Part shown: positions 10,535 to 22,449 of the stretch, piece after piece
How positions within the stretch are numbered: the stretch's first letter is position 1
Layout of the letters: each line of letters begins with the position of its first letter
DNA from: Cunninghamia lanceolata
Taxonomy: Eukaryota; Streptophyta; Pinopsida; Cupressales; Cupressaceae
DNA: 64,000 nt
NCBI GenBank assembly: GCA_027924645.1
Contig: BSBN01000187.1
Span: forward strand, 11,612,001-11,676,000
Direction of reading: 5' to 3'
Position numbers and translations under genes: made by a program
Notes under the pieces: generated by a model
Database searches by the model: none
What the model was told of the DNA's origin: nothing
Seen by the model: the letters and a program-made list of their open reading frames with translations, nothing else

Positions 10535-12327
10535 TCTAGATCTATTGGATTCTTCTCAAATTTGAGAGAGTTTTAGCCATGTGGTCATGGTTGGTGCTTC
10601 CTAGTGTGAAATAGACCTCACAGTTGCACTTAAAAGGCATCAAAGCCTTAAGATCACTTGTCTAAATGCTAAAATCAGACACAGGGGAATTTTGGGCATT
10701 TTTTGGGGGTTTACATTTTTATATAATCAAAAATCCATATGTCCATGTGGATCCATACAATCATATGGCTGCCTTAATTTTTATGTGTTAGAAAACATTT
10801 ATGTCACTTGGTTTCTTTGTTATCTTTGCCCAATGAAAGTGACAAAATTTTTACAACGTTGGAGAAATCACCATAGGAAGGGTGATTTTCCTCTACATTT
10901 AAAGGGGCAGCTCCCTTATATGATTTATTTAATTTTGTCAATTTTAGGTACTTTTAACTAGAAAGTACAAAAGGAAAGGAAAACAAATGAAGTGGAGGAA
11001 TATGAAAAATGAAATAGGTAACAAATTTGATTTTACACACAATGTTAATGAAAGAGGGGTAAATAAAATTTGCAACCATAACATATGAAGAGAAGCCAAG
11101 AAACGAATTACAAATAAAACACACGGATAACTTGCAATACGTGACATGTAAAATGATTATAGATTAAACATATGAATAATCTACAAGTGGACAATAAGGT
11201 GAAAAGAATTATAGATTAAACTTAAGAATAACCTATAACTCCTAAAAATATGGTGAAAAGATAAGAAATTCACAATATTTTCCATATTTTCAAAATCCAA
11301 GTAAAAATTAATTTTTTTAAATAGTTGATATGACTGTAACAAAATAAAACCTCCTACTTCTACCCCTAAAAATAATTTCCTTGAGAGAGGAATCCCCTTT
11401 ACAATACAAAAATCCCTTTTTAAATATTTTACCCACACCAAGAAGGTGAGTAACTACCCGCAACTTCTTTTTACTGAACTCCCACTTTCAAATTATTTTT
11501 CCCACTTTCAAAATAATTTGCTTGCCTTTACTATTTTCCATACCACATCACTGGGAATTATAAATAATTTTACCCCTCTTACAATATAAATTAATTCTAA
11601 AAACAATTAATATATGTTGACACTATGACTTAGGGTAAAATTATTTTTCCTTAAACAACTAACTTAAATATATTTCAACATAAAAGTTAAAAGGCAATCC
11701 ATATTTATCTTAAGTAACTTTATGACTCTTATAAAATTAATTAATTCAGAAGAATTAATAATTTTATTTTGATAAAGTCATAAATCTTTTCCTAGAACTA
11801 ACTATGATTTTTCCCCAAGATATTCGCTTTGGGTAAATTTTCACATGCCGGCAAGTAAAATTTTAGCTAGTTCAATTTTAGGATAGTGAAAAATCTGAGC
11901 CAACACTGTGTCATCATTTTCTAAACTTATCTTAATTTTTGAGCTATCTTGATTGTCGTGCCACCTCAATTTCCATGCCACCTTGATTTGCATGCCGTCT
12001 CAATTTCCATGCATAAAAGGTACAACTGAATATTTAATTGATTTTAATCTTACAAATAGATTTTTGTTTTGGTGCTAATCCCCAAAGGCTTATCCCCTAG
12101 TCACATGGATGACCAATACCTTTTTTTGTTCTTTTTCCTTGCCTAAAGGAGTAGGTTTACTAAAACAATCATATCTTGGGCATACGGTATAAAAATTTTA
12201 GACACAAATAGGCATCGCAAAGCTACTTCTATGATCTATCTAGTGGTGCTGGTATTTGTTCCATATTATGTTTCTAGTCAATTTTATCGTAGGTTGAAGT
12301 CTAGGAATCTATTCTGTCTTCTAATCT
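10535..12327 (+). other. internal region (left part) of the 10.2-17.4 kb element, non-coding as far as seen
   Basis: AT-rich, with short open frames only. No zinc knuckle, DSG, YVDD or integrase motif was found in any frame. It continues at 15854 after the solo LTR. Confidence 0.55.
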
Positions 12328-12332
12328 CATAA

Positions 12333-15300
12333 TGTAATGCCCACCCTAGTGTTCATCTGATTATGCATGTTAGATTATTGTAGTGCTTTAGCTTAACTAT
12401 TTTCACTATACTTGTTATAGTTGTGATTGTCATATTACTCCTGCATTGTGAAATGTTATCGTTTATGCATCATGTTCCCGAATCATGCTAATCATAGGTG
12501 ATTATAGTGAATATGATTATTGTATATCTATATATCATGTATGATTATACCACGTTGGAGTGGATTGTGTTACTTCGACTACTATATGTGGAATAGGTAC
12601 ACCTAATGGTTGACTTGAGTGTGCAAGTAATTACAAGTGTTAACTAATGTGGGAAATGTGGAGAAGTTTGATATGGGATGCTAAGCCATCTCACCCTTAT
12701 CCTTGTGTTGTGGAAACCTGTAATGTGTGCTTGAAATCATTTACGTGTGTTTCCTTAGCATTCTTGCACTTTATTTTAAATTATCTCAAAAAATGTGTTT
12801 TTTGTGTTTTCGAATAATTTTAATGACTTTAAATTGAAAATTATTATTTCTTCCTTCGCAAAAACGTTTATTGCATAATGATATGCTTGAGGAATAAGTT
12901 TGAGTGATTTCAGTTTAATTTCAAAATTTTTTTTTTTTTCTTGCCAAAAGGTAGAATTGCTTTATTTCAGGAAATTGAATGCTTGGTATGGCATGTATGG
13001 TATTTTCGGAATGAGATTGGATCAAATTGAAATAACTTGTTTGGAATAGTTTAGTTTTTCTTACTAACTATTTCCCTGTTGCTTTGAGTGAATTAATTGG
13101 ATGTTTTTAGTGAGATGGAATTATTAATGTGTTATTTTAAATGCCTATTTGATTTACAAAAGAGACATTCAATTATTTGATTTTTGAATTAAATGAATTA
13201 AATAGTTTAATTGTGTAAATTCTATAATTTTGAATTGATTGATTAAATCACTTAAGGGATTATTTTATTATTAAAAAAAAGGAATAGTGTCTTTGGAGGC
13301 ATAAAAGGAAAAAGACATATATTTTGCATTATTCTTTTCTCTCCAAAATTTGAGCTCTCCTTTGTTTGAAACCCTCTTGCATGAAAAATGGATATCTGAT
13401 TTCTTGGAAAGGAGTTTGGATTGGATTCAAGAGCTTAGTGTTTTCTTGTTGTGTGTGGATTGAATCTGACATTCAACCTCATTCTTTTCCTTAGATTTTT
13501 CTTGTATTGGAAGGTAAGTTTCTCCAATCTTCTAATTTAAATTATTTTATTCTATTTCCTTCATGCCACACCATCTAGAATGGTTGAAGATGGCTTTGCT
13601 TAGTTGTAGGAAACTTAGAAAATTTATTTTAGCTGGTTATTTATTTATTTCATGTATTTTCATTTTAGAAACATAGAAATATAGATAGAACCATGGAAAA
13701 ATTTCCCTAAAAATCTCCAACACATTTTTACTGCATATATTGGTTGTTGGGCATGTTATCTATGATGGGTAGTTGTCAGATCATCCATAGCTATTGAAAA
13801 ATAAAATTTAGAAAATTGGTCAAACTTTGGTCAAGGTGCCAAAGAGAGCTCCAATGGAGTTTTTAGGGTCTTATAGTTATTTTGCACTTTTAGGAAACAT
13901 GAAAACTAAATTCTATGCATTTCTTTTATGATTTGCTCTGAGGGATGAGCTGACTCCTTCATATTATGTCATTTTGCATGTTGTGAGACTATGTCATGTT
14001 TTGGGACATTTTGGTGCATTTAAATCTGTGCCACGCTTAGTTTATTAAATCGATGCATTAGATGTCTAGGAAGAGGATTAGGAGTAGGTAAGGAGTGGCT
14101 CCTTGAATGCATACCATGACATGCAGTTGTTGGTGGGTCCAGCATGTAAGGAATTGTAAAAAAGATAAACATTAACACATGGGTTAAGAAAAACTAATAA
14201 CAAGATCATCTACACCAAACTCCAATACTTCCAAGTGATAACACCTTGTCTTGGTCTGGTAAGTCTAGGTGATAATGCCTTGTCTTTCTATGGAAACTCT
14301 AGGTGTTAACACCCTATTCTACTATGATTCATTTTCGGTATAAAGAGCATTTGTAGGTTGATTACACCCTGGTTTTCTATGAGGTTGATTACACCCTAGT
14401 TTTCTATGAGGTTGATTACACCCTTATTATTATTGCAAGGTGGATTACGCCCTTGATTTGACACTCCTTATCATAGGCTTGCTAGTTCTCTCTTCCTTAT
14501 GCTTGTCACCGCCTCAGTTGGACTTGATGTGTGTTGTGTACCTTACATTGTTTTGTTTGCAATGGTTGATTCATGTTTTATGGAGTTGTATGTTATATCA
14601 TATTGTATGGTAGTGGTACCATGTGTTATTTATATGCACTGGATTGGCAAGTGTGCCGCATGTTACATGTATGCGTTGTATTGGAAGTTGTGTCATGTGT
14701 GTTGTGTGCATTGATTGGCATGTATGCCATATATTGCTATGTATACCTTGGATTGTGTGAGATGTTCTTAGTGGATTTTCCATTATTACCTTCTCCGTAT
14801 CTTGGGGGTTGCCTAGTGTTGCGTAAACAACTATTGCACTCGACGATGGCAATATGGTTGGGAGGCGAGCAACATTTCCCCATTGGTCCTTCATGATGAT
14901 ATTCAGGTGTTGGATGGTTCCCTTATATTCTTGTAGGTTGATTATGTCATGCTTCATGTCTTGTTGCACCTTGGAGAGCATGTTCATTTTTGGGTGGTTT
15001 ATGCACTTGTATATTATCACTATTGATTATTGTAACCTTTGTAAAGTAGGTATTTTGAGACCTTTGTAATAAGATGTAATTAATTCTATGAGTTTATTTA
15101 TGATGTTGGCTATGATTCATCTATATTTAGAATGATGCCCTTCGAATATTGTAATTATTCGATATTGTCTTGTATTTTTCCACGCCTCGATTTGTGAGGA
15201 CATTAGAATATTTTGATAGATTTTACATGTTAGAATCTAACTATGTTAGCATGTTTAGACTTAGTTACTTGATGTTGTATTTGTTGTTTATGGATATGTT

Positions 15301-15853
15301 TGTGTTGGATCGTATTCATTCCAAATAGGTGGTGAGGATCCTATCTTTTCTGTGTCGACATTAGTTTCGAACATGCATAACCTTTTGTATCGCTTTTGTC
15401 CTTTTTGATATGTGGACATAATTGGTTCAACACCTTATTGTTTTTGGTTTAAATGAATCCTATTTGATGTTGATTAAAGATTTTAGGCACCTTAGGTGTT
15501 TGGGATGTCTTGTGTAGTCATGGAATGGATTGAGGTGACTGTTACCCTTATCCTACTCTATGTGTTCATGAGGGAGTGAGGTTGTGGACATGTATCTAAT
15601 CCTCATTATGGATTGAGCTCCACCTCTTGCTTGGTCATTGTGGTGAGTTCTCACATGATGGGTGAATTCTTCCACTTGTGCCACCTTGCATAGTGCATGG
15701 TGATGTCACTTTTGTTGTTGTAGTCCTTGTTGTGACACCTTGAGTGTGCGTAAGTGCAATGCAACATGTGAATGTCACACTTGCAAACGTGAAAAATTTG
15801 TTGGTTCAGTGTTTGTTTAGCTAATGTCCTAGGTGAAATCTTGGGGCATTACA
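12333..15853. mobile_element. 3.5 kb solo LTR or LTR-like insertion
   Basis: The sequence starts TGTAATGCCCACC and ends TTGGGGCATTACA, so the termini are inverted copies of TGTAATGCCC. It is flanked by perfect 5-bp duplications cataa at 12328-12332 and 15854-15858. Length is 3,521 bp. There is no second copy of either end inside, no primer site and no recognisable coding domain, which fits a solo LTR left by recombination between two long LTRs. The TGTAATGCCC/GGGCATTACA style is typical of Ty3/gypsy-type LTRs (general knowledge). Alternatively it is an unusual non-autonomous element. The strand cannot be fixed. Confidence 0.8.
14220..14460 (+). repeat. degenerate tandem repeat inside the solo LTR
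   Basis: First come three units of the type 'aggtgataacaccttgtctt' at about 14235-14325. Then there are four units around GTTGATTACACCCT (about 14357-14455), two of them nearly identical 27-bp copies ending tttctatgag. Confidence 0.7.
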
Positions 15854-15858
15854 CATAA

Positions 15859-17057
15859 CTTCCACCCATAATCTCCAATTTTCAAGATCAAATAGGCATT
15901 AGAAAGGTATTGATGAGATTTACATAGATACCCATATAATTTTTTAGATTCATCCCTAGGTTTTATTTATTTGATTTGTCAAATTTTTATAGTCTATTTG
16001 ATAACTTGGACATACTAGCACCTGGAGAAGTTCTACTTTTTGGGTTGGCTTCATATCTACTTATTTTTTCATGTATTTAATCTTTTTGGTGTAATCATGT
16101 CTCCATGTGATTATTTTGGAAAGATAAGGTACACTATACATAATTGCATGTTGAAATAACTAGATGATTTAAAACTACTCTATGAGCTTCATCAGTTAAA
16201 ACAACTTTGTATTACCAATGGCATAAATTTACCAAATTATTCTAACATAGTAGTTGTAGAAACATCTTCATCTCCTATTTCTTCATCTAAGTCTAGTGTT
16301 GCTTCACATAGATCTTCCAATGATTTTGTACAACAAATCATTTGCACTCTTCCAAAACCACCTCATTGGGATTCCTATCTACCAAAAATCTTATTATTGT
16401 TTGTGGAGTCTCACATTTCTAATGTGGAGGATACATTGGAAGATTCATTTTATCTTTGATGAAAATGATGTCATCACATAGTCTTTTGTGTTTCCAGTTG
16501 TAGTTCCAATCATTTTGTCCTCTCCTAGTTCTACTTCTCTGACTTGACATTTTGTTGCTATTTTGGAGGAGATATCTTTTTCCATCATGAGCACACCAAA
16601 GATACTTTTAGAGGCACATGAATACATTTGGATTTGGATTCGATATTCATCCAAGATGTGGGAATGGATTCTACAATCACCAGTGGAACTTTTTCTTCTA
16701 AAGGGGAGAAATGTTGTTTGTGGGCAGTAGATTGGTTTCTATCTTCAAGCACTCATCATCGGTACTGGAGCTACTTCTTGGAGGGGATTCAAAATATCAT
16801 TAATTTTATTTATCTTATGGGGGGTATTCTTTATGTATTTGTGATGGACTTGGTTTTGAGTTCACATCACTTGTACATTCTTTTTCTTTTCTTTTCTTTT
16901 GGAGAGGAGTTTTTTGCCGCTATGTTTTTCTCCTTTTCTCCACTTTATGAGAGATTATTTGTTTGTAAATGGGTACTTGATTAGGCCTTATTGTTGAGAC
17001 CCTTATCCATCTTCATCTTTATTTTTATCTTGTGTGTAATCTCCCTATTTTTCACTT
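15859..17057 (+). other. internal region (right part) of the 10.2-17.4 kb element
   Basis: It continues the left internal part interrupted by the solo LTR. An open frame at 16628-16984 is hydrophobic and unlike known element proteins. A Ser-rich stretch at about 16250-16320 could be an eroded Gag linker, but I cannot support that. I annotate no gene. Confidence 0.45.
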
Positions 17058-17066
17058 ATGGGGGAG
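17058..17066 (+). other. polypurine tract
   Basis: ATGGGGGAG immediately before the 3' LTR. Confidence 0.75.
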
Positions 17067-17355
17067 TGTCAGTGTAAAATTATATTTACATATTAGCATA
17101 AGTTAATTAGGGACTTTTTAGGAAAGAATTTTTCTTTATTAGTTGACAATCTTATCACATAGGATGAGATTGATTTATCTTCTTTTCTACTTTTTTTATT
17201 TTTGAGAAATTGAAATGTATAACTATGTATTATTCCTTTGTGAATAATTAACACACGAAGCATTGATTTAAATTTGTCTTTTCATTCTAGATTCTACTTT
17301 TTGAAGCAATCCTCTTTGTAGAAGAAATACTATAGATGATTTTGAGAATCTAACA
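17067..17355 (+). repeat. 3' LTR of the 10.2-17.4 kb element
   Basis: 289 bp, starts TGTCAGTGTAAAATT and ends GAATCTAACA. Partner of 10229-10522. Confidence 0.9.
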
Positions 17356-17360
17356 CTATA

Positions 17361-18646
17361 ATCATTTGATTTGGCTTTAGGCTACCAAGCCACACAAGAC
17401 ACATCTTTTAGCTCAAATTTAAGTGAGATGGCTTGAAAGGAAAACACAACATATTTACCCAAGTTGATTGTCTCCAATTTATCACCATTAGAGATAACAT
17501 GCACCTACACACTCAAGGAAACCCTAGTCATAATTGTCCAATACAATATAGCCAATGCACAACATAAATATCCACCAATAATATAACATCAAATATATAT
17601 CTACTAAAAATCATCTAACACTAGAGTGATTCAAATATACAACTGTGGAATAACAATCATAATTCTAAACACACTAAGCATAAGAAAAATCATATATCAT
17701 CATGAAAATTGTCGAATTGAGACACTACTAAATCCATACCCCTTGATAGCAATCCACATGCACATAATTGGAAAGTATGATATAACACCAAAATATAAAA
17801 ATGAATTAACCATATACATATCCACATATATGAATCCAATTACATGTTCCATACACCTTGATGGTTATAGAAAAATACTATCATCAGTAGTATAGTAAGG
17901 TGTCCACAAGCCAAAATAGATCAACAAAATAAAGCATATACACTTGGTGCCTTACAACTCCAAAGGTAACTCATAACAATATAGTGCTAAAAGTGGCACT
18001 TGTCTTCAGTGATCACCAACACAACTAGGTTCAAATTGGAACATATTTGTAGAGTGTTCATCATCAGCTTCTTTCTCATGGAGATTTTCATTAGGAAGGT
18101 GGTTGGTCTAAAGTTTCTTTCAGAATTTCCTTAGTATATACTCAACAACATTGTGGCATTGATTTTTCTATCAAACATTATAGACATACTAAGGAGTGAA
18201 GGAATAGTGTGGTCCATTGTAAAATCATATATCAAATACATACATTATGGAGCCTAGACTATTAGAAGCCATCATAAGATTTGACACTAAGGTTGGCGAG
18301 GTTGATATTGGAGGCCATTTTTCATAGTATCTTCCATCCACCTCAATTAATACAAATGTCATCTGTTTAGCCACTAGGAATAGTTTAGTCACTAGATCCT
18401 TAGTTGAATTAAAGGTGGTGCTTGAAAATCATGAAAAGAACATATGCGCATGCATGAAAGAGCATACTGGAAACATGATAAATGATATCACCTTCCTTCT
18501 ATGAAAGGCCACCATGCAGATCAAGGTTAAGGAGAAGGAAGCAAAGAAAATGGAGGTGTAGGAAATTATCTCTAGTGACATTAATTAATAAATATAGACA
18601 TGTCTTTATTTTTCTATGTCAAACATAGACGGAGTATTATTAGGGT
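17361..18646 (+). other. AT-rich intergenic sequence
   Basis: DNA between two elements. Apart from the possible coding remnant at 18247-18560 I see no gene, RNA or repeat boundary. Confidence 0.5.
18247..18560 (+). pseudogene. possible degraded coding fragment, unrecognised
   Basis: From the ATG at 18247 the frame gives MEPRLLEAIIRFDTKVGEVD, a stop near 18325, then a stretch rich in charged residues (LVELKVVLENHEKN) and a second stop near 18502, ending in a Lys/Glu-rich segment. Composition is less AT-biased and more protein-like than the surroundings. I do not recognise it. It may be a broken exon or a Gag-like remnant, or chance. Confidence 0.25.
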
Positions 18647-18651
18647 TTAAC

Positions 18652-19854
18652 TGGTGTAGGAGCACCTTGCTAGCTTTAAGCCTCCATGAGGCAAATTTTG
18701 GTTTTAATCTAATTTTGGTGTTTTAATGATGTAATAAGGTCATGAATTAACCATTGGAAATTTATTAGAGGAATTTGATTAGGTTCTAGTGGGATTTGGA
18801 GTTATTATTTAAAGGATTGCAAAAAATCGTAAAATTGTCAATATTGCAAAAAATGCAAAACAAAGGGCAAACAAAAGATGAATATGAAGGGTCATAGGGA
18901 GTTTAAAAGGTAGTTTCTCACATTAGAGGAGTTTTATTTTATTATTTTTGTAATAAAGGTCTATGTAAGACCACTCTTCATGTTTAAGAGGTCACTTGTA
19001 GTGGAGTTTTAAGATTTGGTTAAGTTTAGTACTTTCTAAGTTGAGTAGTGTTAGTGGTTTGGCTATTTTTAGCCTCTTCTTTTTGCATGTAAAAGAGAGT
19101 GGATTGATGGAACAAAAAAGATGGATGTAAAGACAATGTTTATGCCTTGAAATTCGTACAAGAGGCAGAGATGAATGAGAGATGGAGGAGAGATGAAGTT
19201 TAGAGAAGAGAAATGAAATAAAAGTTTAATTTTCTGCATTTTTTGACTATTTTTTGCTGTTCCTGAGGCTCGTATGGACCTGTACGAAATCTCAAATGGT
19301 ATAAAATTATATTTTTTGGAAAGATCTCAGGGTCTTCTTTCTTTTGGAGTTGGTTGCATCAATTTTTATTATGTTGTGTGAAAGTTATGATGAATTTAGT
19401 GATGGACACTTCTAGTTTTGTTTACTGTAACTATCATCTTGTTTGGAATGGTACGGATTTTACAGATCAAGTATAGGGCTGAAACTAATGAAAAAAAATG
19501 GATGCATGAGTCTAGTTTCATATTCTTTTTATTTGGGCAATTTTTATTAATAATTAAGTGAGTTATACCATTTTTGGTGAGGGCAAGTCTGCAATCTACT
19601 AGGGTCTCCATCTCTATAACAGTCTATTTTTTAAGCATACTTTCAAAAACAACCTATGTTGCATGTGACATATGTTGTGTAAGAGGATAATGGGTATCCA
19701 AATCAGTTTTTAGATCATGGGTTTGAGTTGTATTGTGAAAATTATGTCAAATTTACCTTATTTGTTGCTTTCAGCAAAGCATAGTGGAAGTTTGTGAGAT
19801 AAGTCTTTTGTTTGAAGTGTGAGTATTCGATGAATCCTCCATGCCTCTGCATCA
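18652..19854 (+). repeat. 5' LTR of the 18.7 kb element
   Basis: Starts TGGTGTAGGAGCACC and ends CCTCTGCATCA, followed by AATTGGTATCAGAGC. Same length as the 3' copy. Confidence 0.92.
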
Positions 19855-19857
19855 AAT

Positions 19858-19869
19858 TGGTATCAGAGC
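19858..19869 (+). other. primer binding site
   Basis: TGGTATCAGAGC, perfect initiator tRNA-Met site, three bases after the 5' LTR. Confidence 0.9.
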
Positions 19870-20057
19870 TTAGAAGGTCTGGGCAAGAGAGTTTAGTTTT
19901 TGTGAGTTTTTGTTTGTGCAGGTTGAAAAGAGAACTTGGTTGCCAAAAGACTAGGTAGAGGAAAAGAGAAGAGACCTAGGTGAGGCAAAGACAAGAAGAA
20001 GCAAGATGAAAGAGACTTGCTTGAGGAAAGATGGATTTGTTTAGAAGGTATTTGTAG

Positions 20058-20968
20058 GCTGGGGGTTCACAAAAGAAGAAGCAAGAAGATAAAGAGAGGA
20101 AGAGGAAAGAGGAAAAGATGAGACAAATAGAGGTTGAAAACGAGATAAAAGAACTGAGACAAGCTATGGAAGAGATGAGCAGAAAGATAGAAGATGAGAT
20201 GGAGCAGTTGCTCAAAAGAGCACTGAGTTGGCACTTGACAATCAAAAAGAAGGTATCATGGCCTATTAATAAGATAGTTCAAACAAGAAAACAAATAATA
20301 GTTATGGAAGAGGAAGTTGCAGTAGTAGGACAAATTGAATGCAGCCCTGAATGCAGCAGCAAGAGATTGATCAAATCCTTTGGAAGGAGATGACAAGTTT
20401 GGACAAAGAGGAATACTACTTTGTATATGAAAGTCCTAAGCAATTAATAACTATAATGGAGGAATTAGAAGATGTTGTTTATCAAAGCAAACCCTTGGAG
20501 GACAAGGTTGAAGTAGAGTGCATGGCACAAGGAAGCAAGGAGGAGACCTCAAGGTCTCAATATTTTATTTCTGATATTTCATTGGATTATGTATGTGAAG
20601 GTTATAAAGAACAAGAAGAAGTGCCTACAATGTATGAAGATGATGGTGAAGAAGATGTTTCCAAAACACTTGAGGAAATGATTTCCTTTTCAGATGAATA
20701 TGTTGCCAGTGAAGACATAGATGATATTACTGAGGTATATACACAAGAAATGGAATTTTGGAGCCTAGAACCTGAGAGAATGTTGAATAAGAGATGGCAT
20801 AAGAAAAATAAGAAGAAGGACCCAGGGATAGTTGTAAAGATGAAGGACATGTTGCAGAAGAATTGGAGAACTAGGAAGAAAGAGTTGACTTGCATTCAAG
20901 AGGACTTAAATTTTGTTTTCTCCAGGAGTATGGTGCAGGAGCACCTTGCTAGATTTAAGCCTCCATGA
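20058..20968 (+). pseudogene. orphan coiled-coil / acidic ORF of the non-autonomous element
   Basis: I do not recognise a known domain. The first part (20058-20220, one frame) is a highly charged coiled coil (EVENEIKELRQAMEEMSRKI). Near 20220 the protein-like frame shifts. In the second frame it passes four stops (20271-20276, about 20339 and 20351) that all fit Gln or Arg codons changed by C-to-T. It then stays open from about 20351 to 20968 (205 residues). That part is acidic (YEDDGEEDVSKTLEEM) and then basic (KRWHKKNKKKDPG). The last 38 bases lie inside the 3' LTR. There is no zinc knuckle, protease or RT motif. It might be a Gag-like RNA-packaging protein by position (inference). The upstream start is uncertain; I took the first codon after the TAG at 20055. 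Confidence 0.6.
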
Positions 20969-22133
20969 GGCAAATTTTGGTTTTAATCTAATTTTGGTGT
21001 TTTAATGATGTAATAAGGTCATGAATTAACCATTGGCAATGTATTAGAGGAATCTGATTAGGTTCTAGTGGGATTTGGAGTTATTATTTAAAGGATTGCA
21101 AAAAATCATAAAATTGCCAATATTGCAAAAAATGCAAAAAAAAGGGCAAACAAAAGATGAATATGAAGGGTCATAGGGAGTTTAAAAGGTAGTTTCTCAC
21201 ATTAGAGGAGTTTTATTTTATTATTTTTGTAATAAAGGTCTATATAAGACCACTCTTCATGTTTTAGAGGTCACTTGTAGTGGAGTTTTAAGATTTGGTT
21301 AAGTTTAGTACTTTCTAAGTTGAGTAGTGTTAGTGGTTTGTCTATTTTTAGCCTCTTCTTTTTGCATGTAAAAGAGAGTGGAGTGATGGAGCAAAAAAGA
21401 TGGATGTAAAGATAATATTTATGCCTTGAAATTCATGCAAGAGGCAGAGACGAAGGAGAGATGGAGGAGAAATGAAGTTTAGAGAAGAGAAATGAAATAA
21501 AAGTTTAATTTTCTACATTTTTTGACTATTTTTTGCTGTTCCCGAGGCTGGTACAGACCTGTATGTATTCTCAAATGGCATAAAATTATATTTTTTAGAA
21601 ATATCTCAGAGTCTTCTTTCTTTTGGCTTTGGTTGCATCAATTTTTATTATGTTGTGTGAAAGTTATGATGAATTTAGTGATGGACACTTCCAATTTTGT
21701 TTACTGTAACTGTCATCTTGTTTGGAATGGTACAGATTTTATAGATCAAGTACAGGTTTGAAACCAAAGCAAAATCATGGATGCATGAGTCTAGTTTCAT
21801 ATTCTTTTTGTTTGGGCAATTTTCATTAATAATTAAGTGAGTTATACCATTTTTGGTGAGGGCAGGTCTGCAATCTACTAGGGCCTCCATCTCTATAATA
21901 GTCCATTTTTGAAGCATACTTTCAAAAACAACCTATGTTGCATGTGAGATATGTTGTGTAAGAGAATAATGGGTATCCAAATCTATTTTTAGATCATGGG
22001 TTTGATTTGTATTGTGAAAATTATGTCAAATTTACCTTATTTGGTGCTCTCAGCAAAGCATAGTGGAAGTTTGTGAGATAAGTCTTTTGTTTGAAGTGTG
22101 AGTATTGGGTGAATCCTCCATGCCTCTGCATCA
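20931..22133 (+). repeat. 3' LTR of the 18.7 kb element
   Basis: Starts TGGTGCAGGAGCACC, a perfect 5-bp inverted repeat GGTGC/GCACC around AGGA, and ends CTCTGCATCA followed by TSD ttaac. The sequence before it (ctccaggagta) is a poor polypurine tract. Confidence 0.92.
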
Positions 22134-22138
22134 TTAAC

Positions 22139-22444
22139 CCTTGAAAATCATGTTTTACTTACTTTCTCAAGTGGTAGTAAAGGGTTTTATAATCTTTTTT
22201 ATTATATATTAGAAAAGGGAGTGGCCCCTAGGACACACTTATGTATAAAAAAAAAAAACTTAAGCACAACTCATAGTGTGGAGAATTTTCCACTCTAAAC
22301 TCTTAATTGGAAACCACTTCCACTTCATTCAGTCAATGTCAGCCCATCAATTAGGCCTCTTGTAGAAAGAAAGATACTCTTAAGCATGCTTTTTAGTTTT
22401 TCCCCTTCACCAAGTGCACTTGACATTTGGTCTTCTCCACAATG
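22139..22444 (+). other. intergenic sequence between two elements
   Basis: AT-rich with a 12-13 base A-run at about 22245-22257. No gene seen. Confidence 0.6.
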
Positions 22445-22449
22445 CTTAT

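Larger units (their letters stand above)
10229..17355 (+). mobile_element. LTR retrotransposon without recognisable pol, split by a solo LTR
   Basis: Direct repeats of about 290 bp at 10229-10522 and 17067-17355 start TGTTGGTGTAAAATT / TGTCAGTGTAAAATT and both end GAATCTAACA. A tRNA-Met-like primer site follows the left repeat and a TTATGGGGGAG tract precedes the right one. Flanks are ctatg (10224-10228) and ctata (17356-17360), a 5-bp duplication with one transition. Removing the nested insertion 12333-15853 and its duplicated 5 bp leaves an internal region of about 3.0 kb. I could not recognise gag, protease, integrase or RT in it. It is probably a non-autonomous or heavily eroded element of copia type, judged by primer site and LTR style. 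Confidence 0.85.
18652..22133 (+). mobile_element. short non-autonomous LTR retrotransposon with an orphan ORF
   Basis: Two 1,203-bp LTRs (18652-19854 and 20931-22133), a perfect tRNA-Met primer site and an internal region of only 1,076 bp. TSD ttaac lies at 18647-18651 and 22134-22138. The LTRs are very alike (only scattered differences by eye), so the insertion is younger than Copia-1. The internal DNA holds one decayed coiled-coil/acidic frame and no pol, so mobility needed proteins from another element. LTR ends resemble those of the gag-protease element at 49491-54823: start TGGTGCAGGAGCACC, end CTCTGCATCA. The two may share a helper. Confidence 0.92.

Noticed and set aside
13511..13516. 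GTAAGT splice donor suggesting a host exon near 13.5 kb
   Set aside because: A single consensus donor in AT-rich DNA without an open exon or acceptor is not evidence for a gene.
14499..15069. Cys/Met/Tyr-rich open frames inside the solo LTR
   Set aside because: Composition follows the local TGT/TAT-rich DNA, frames overlap on both strands and lie within an LTR-like unit.
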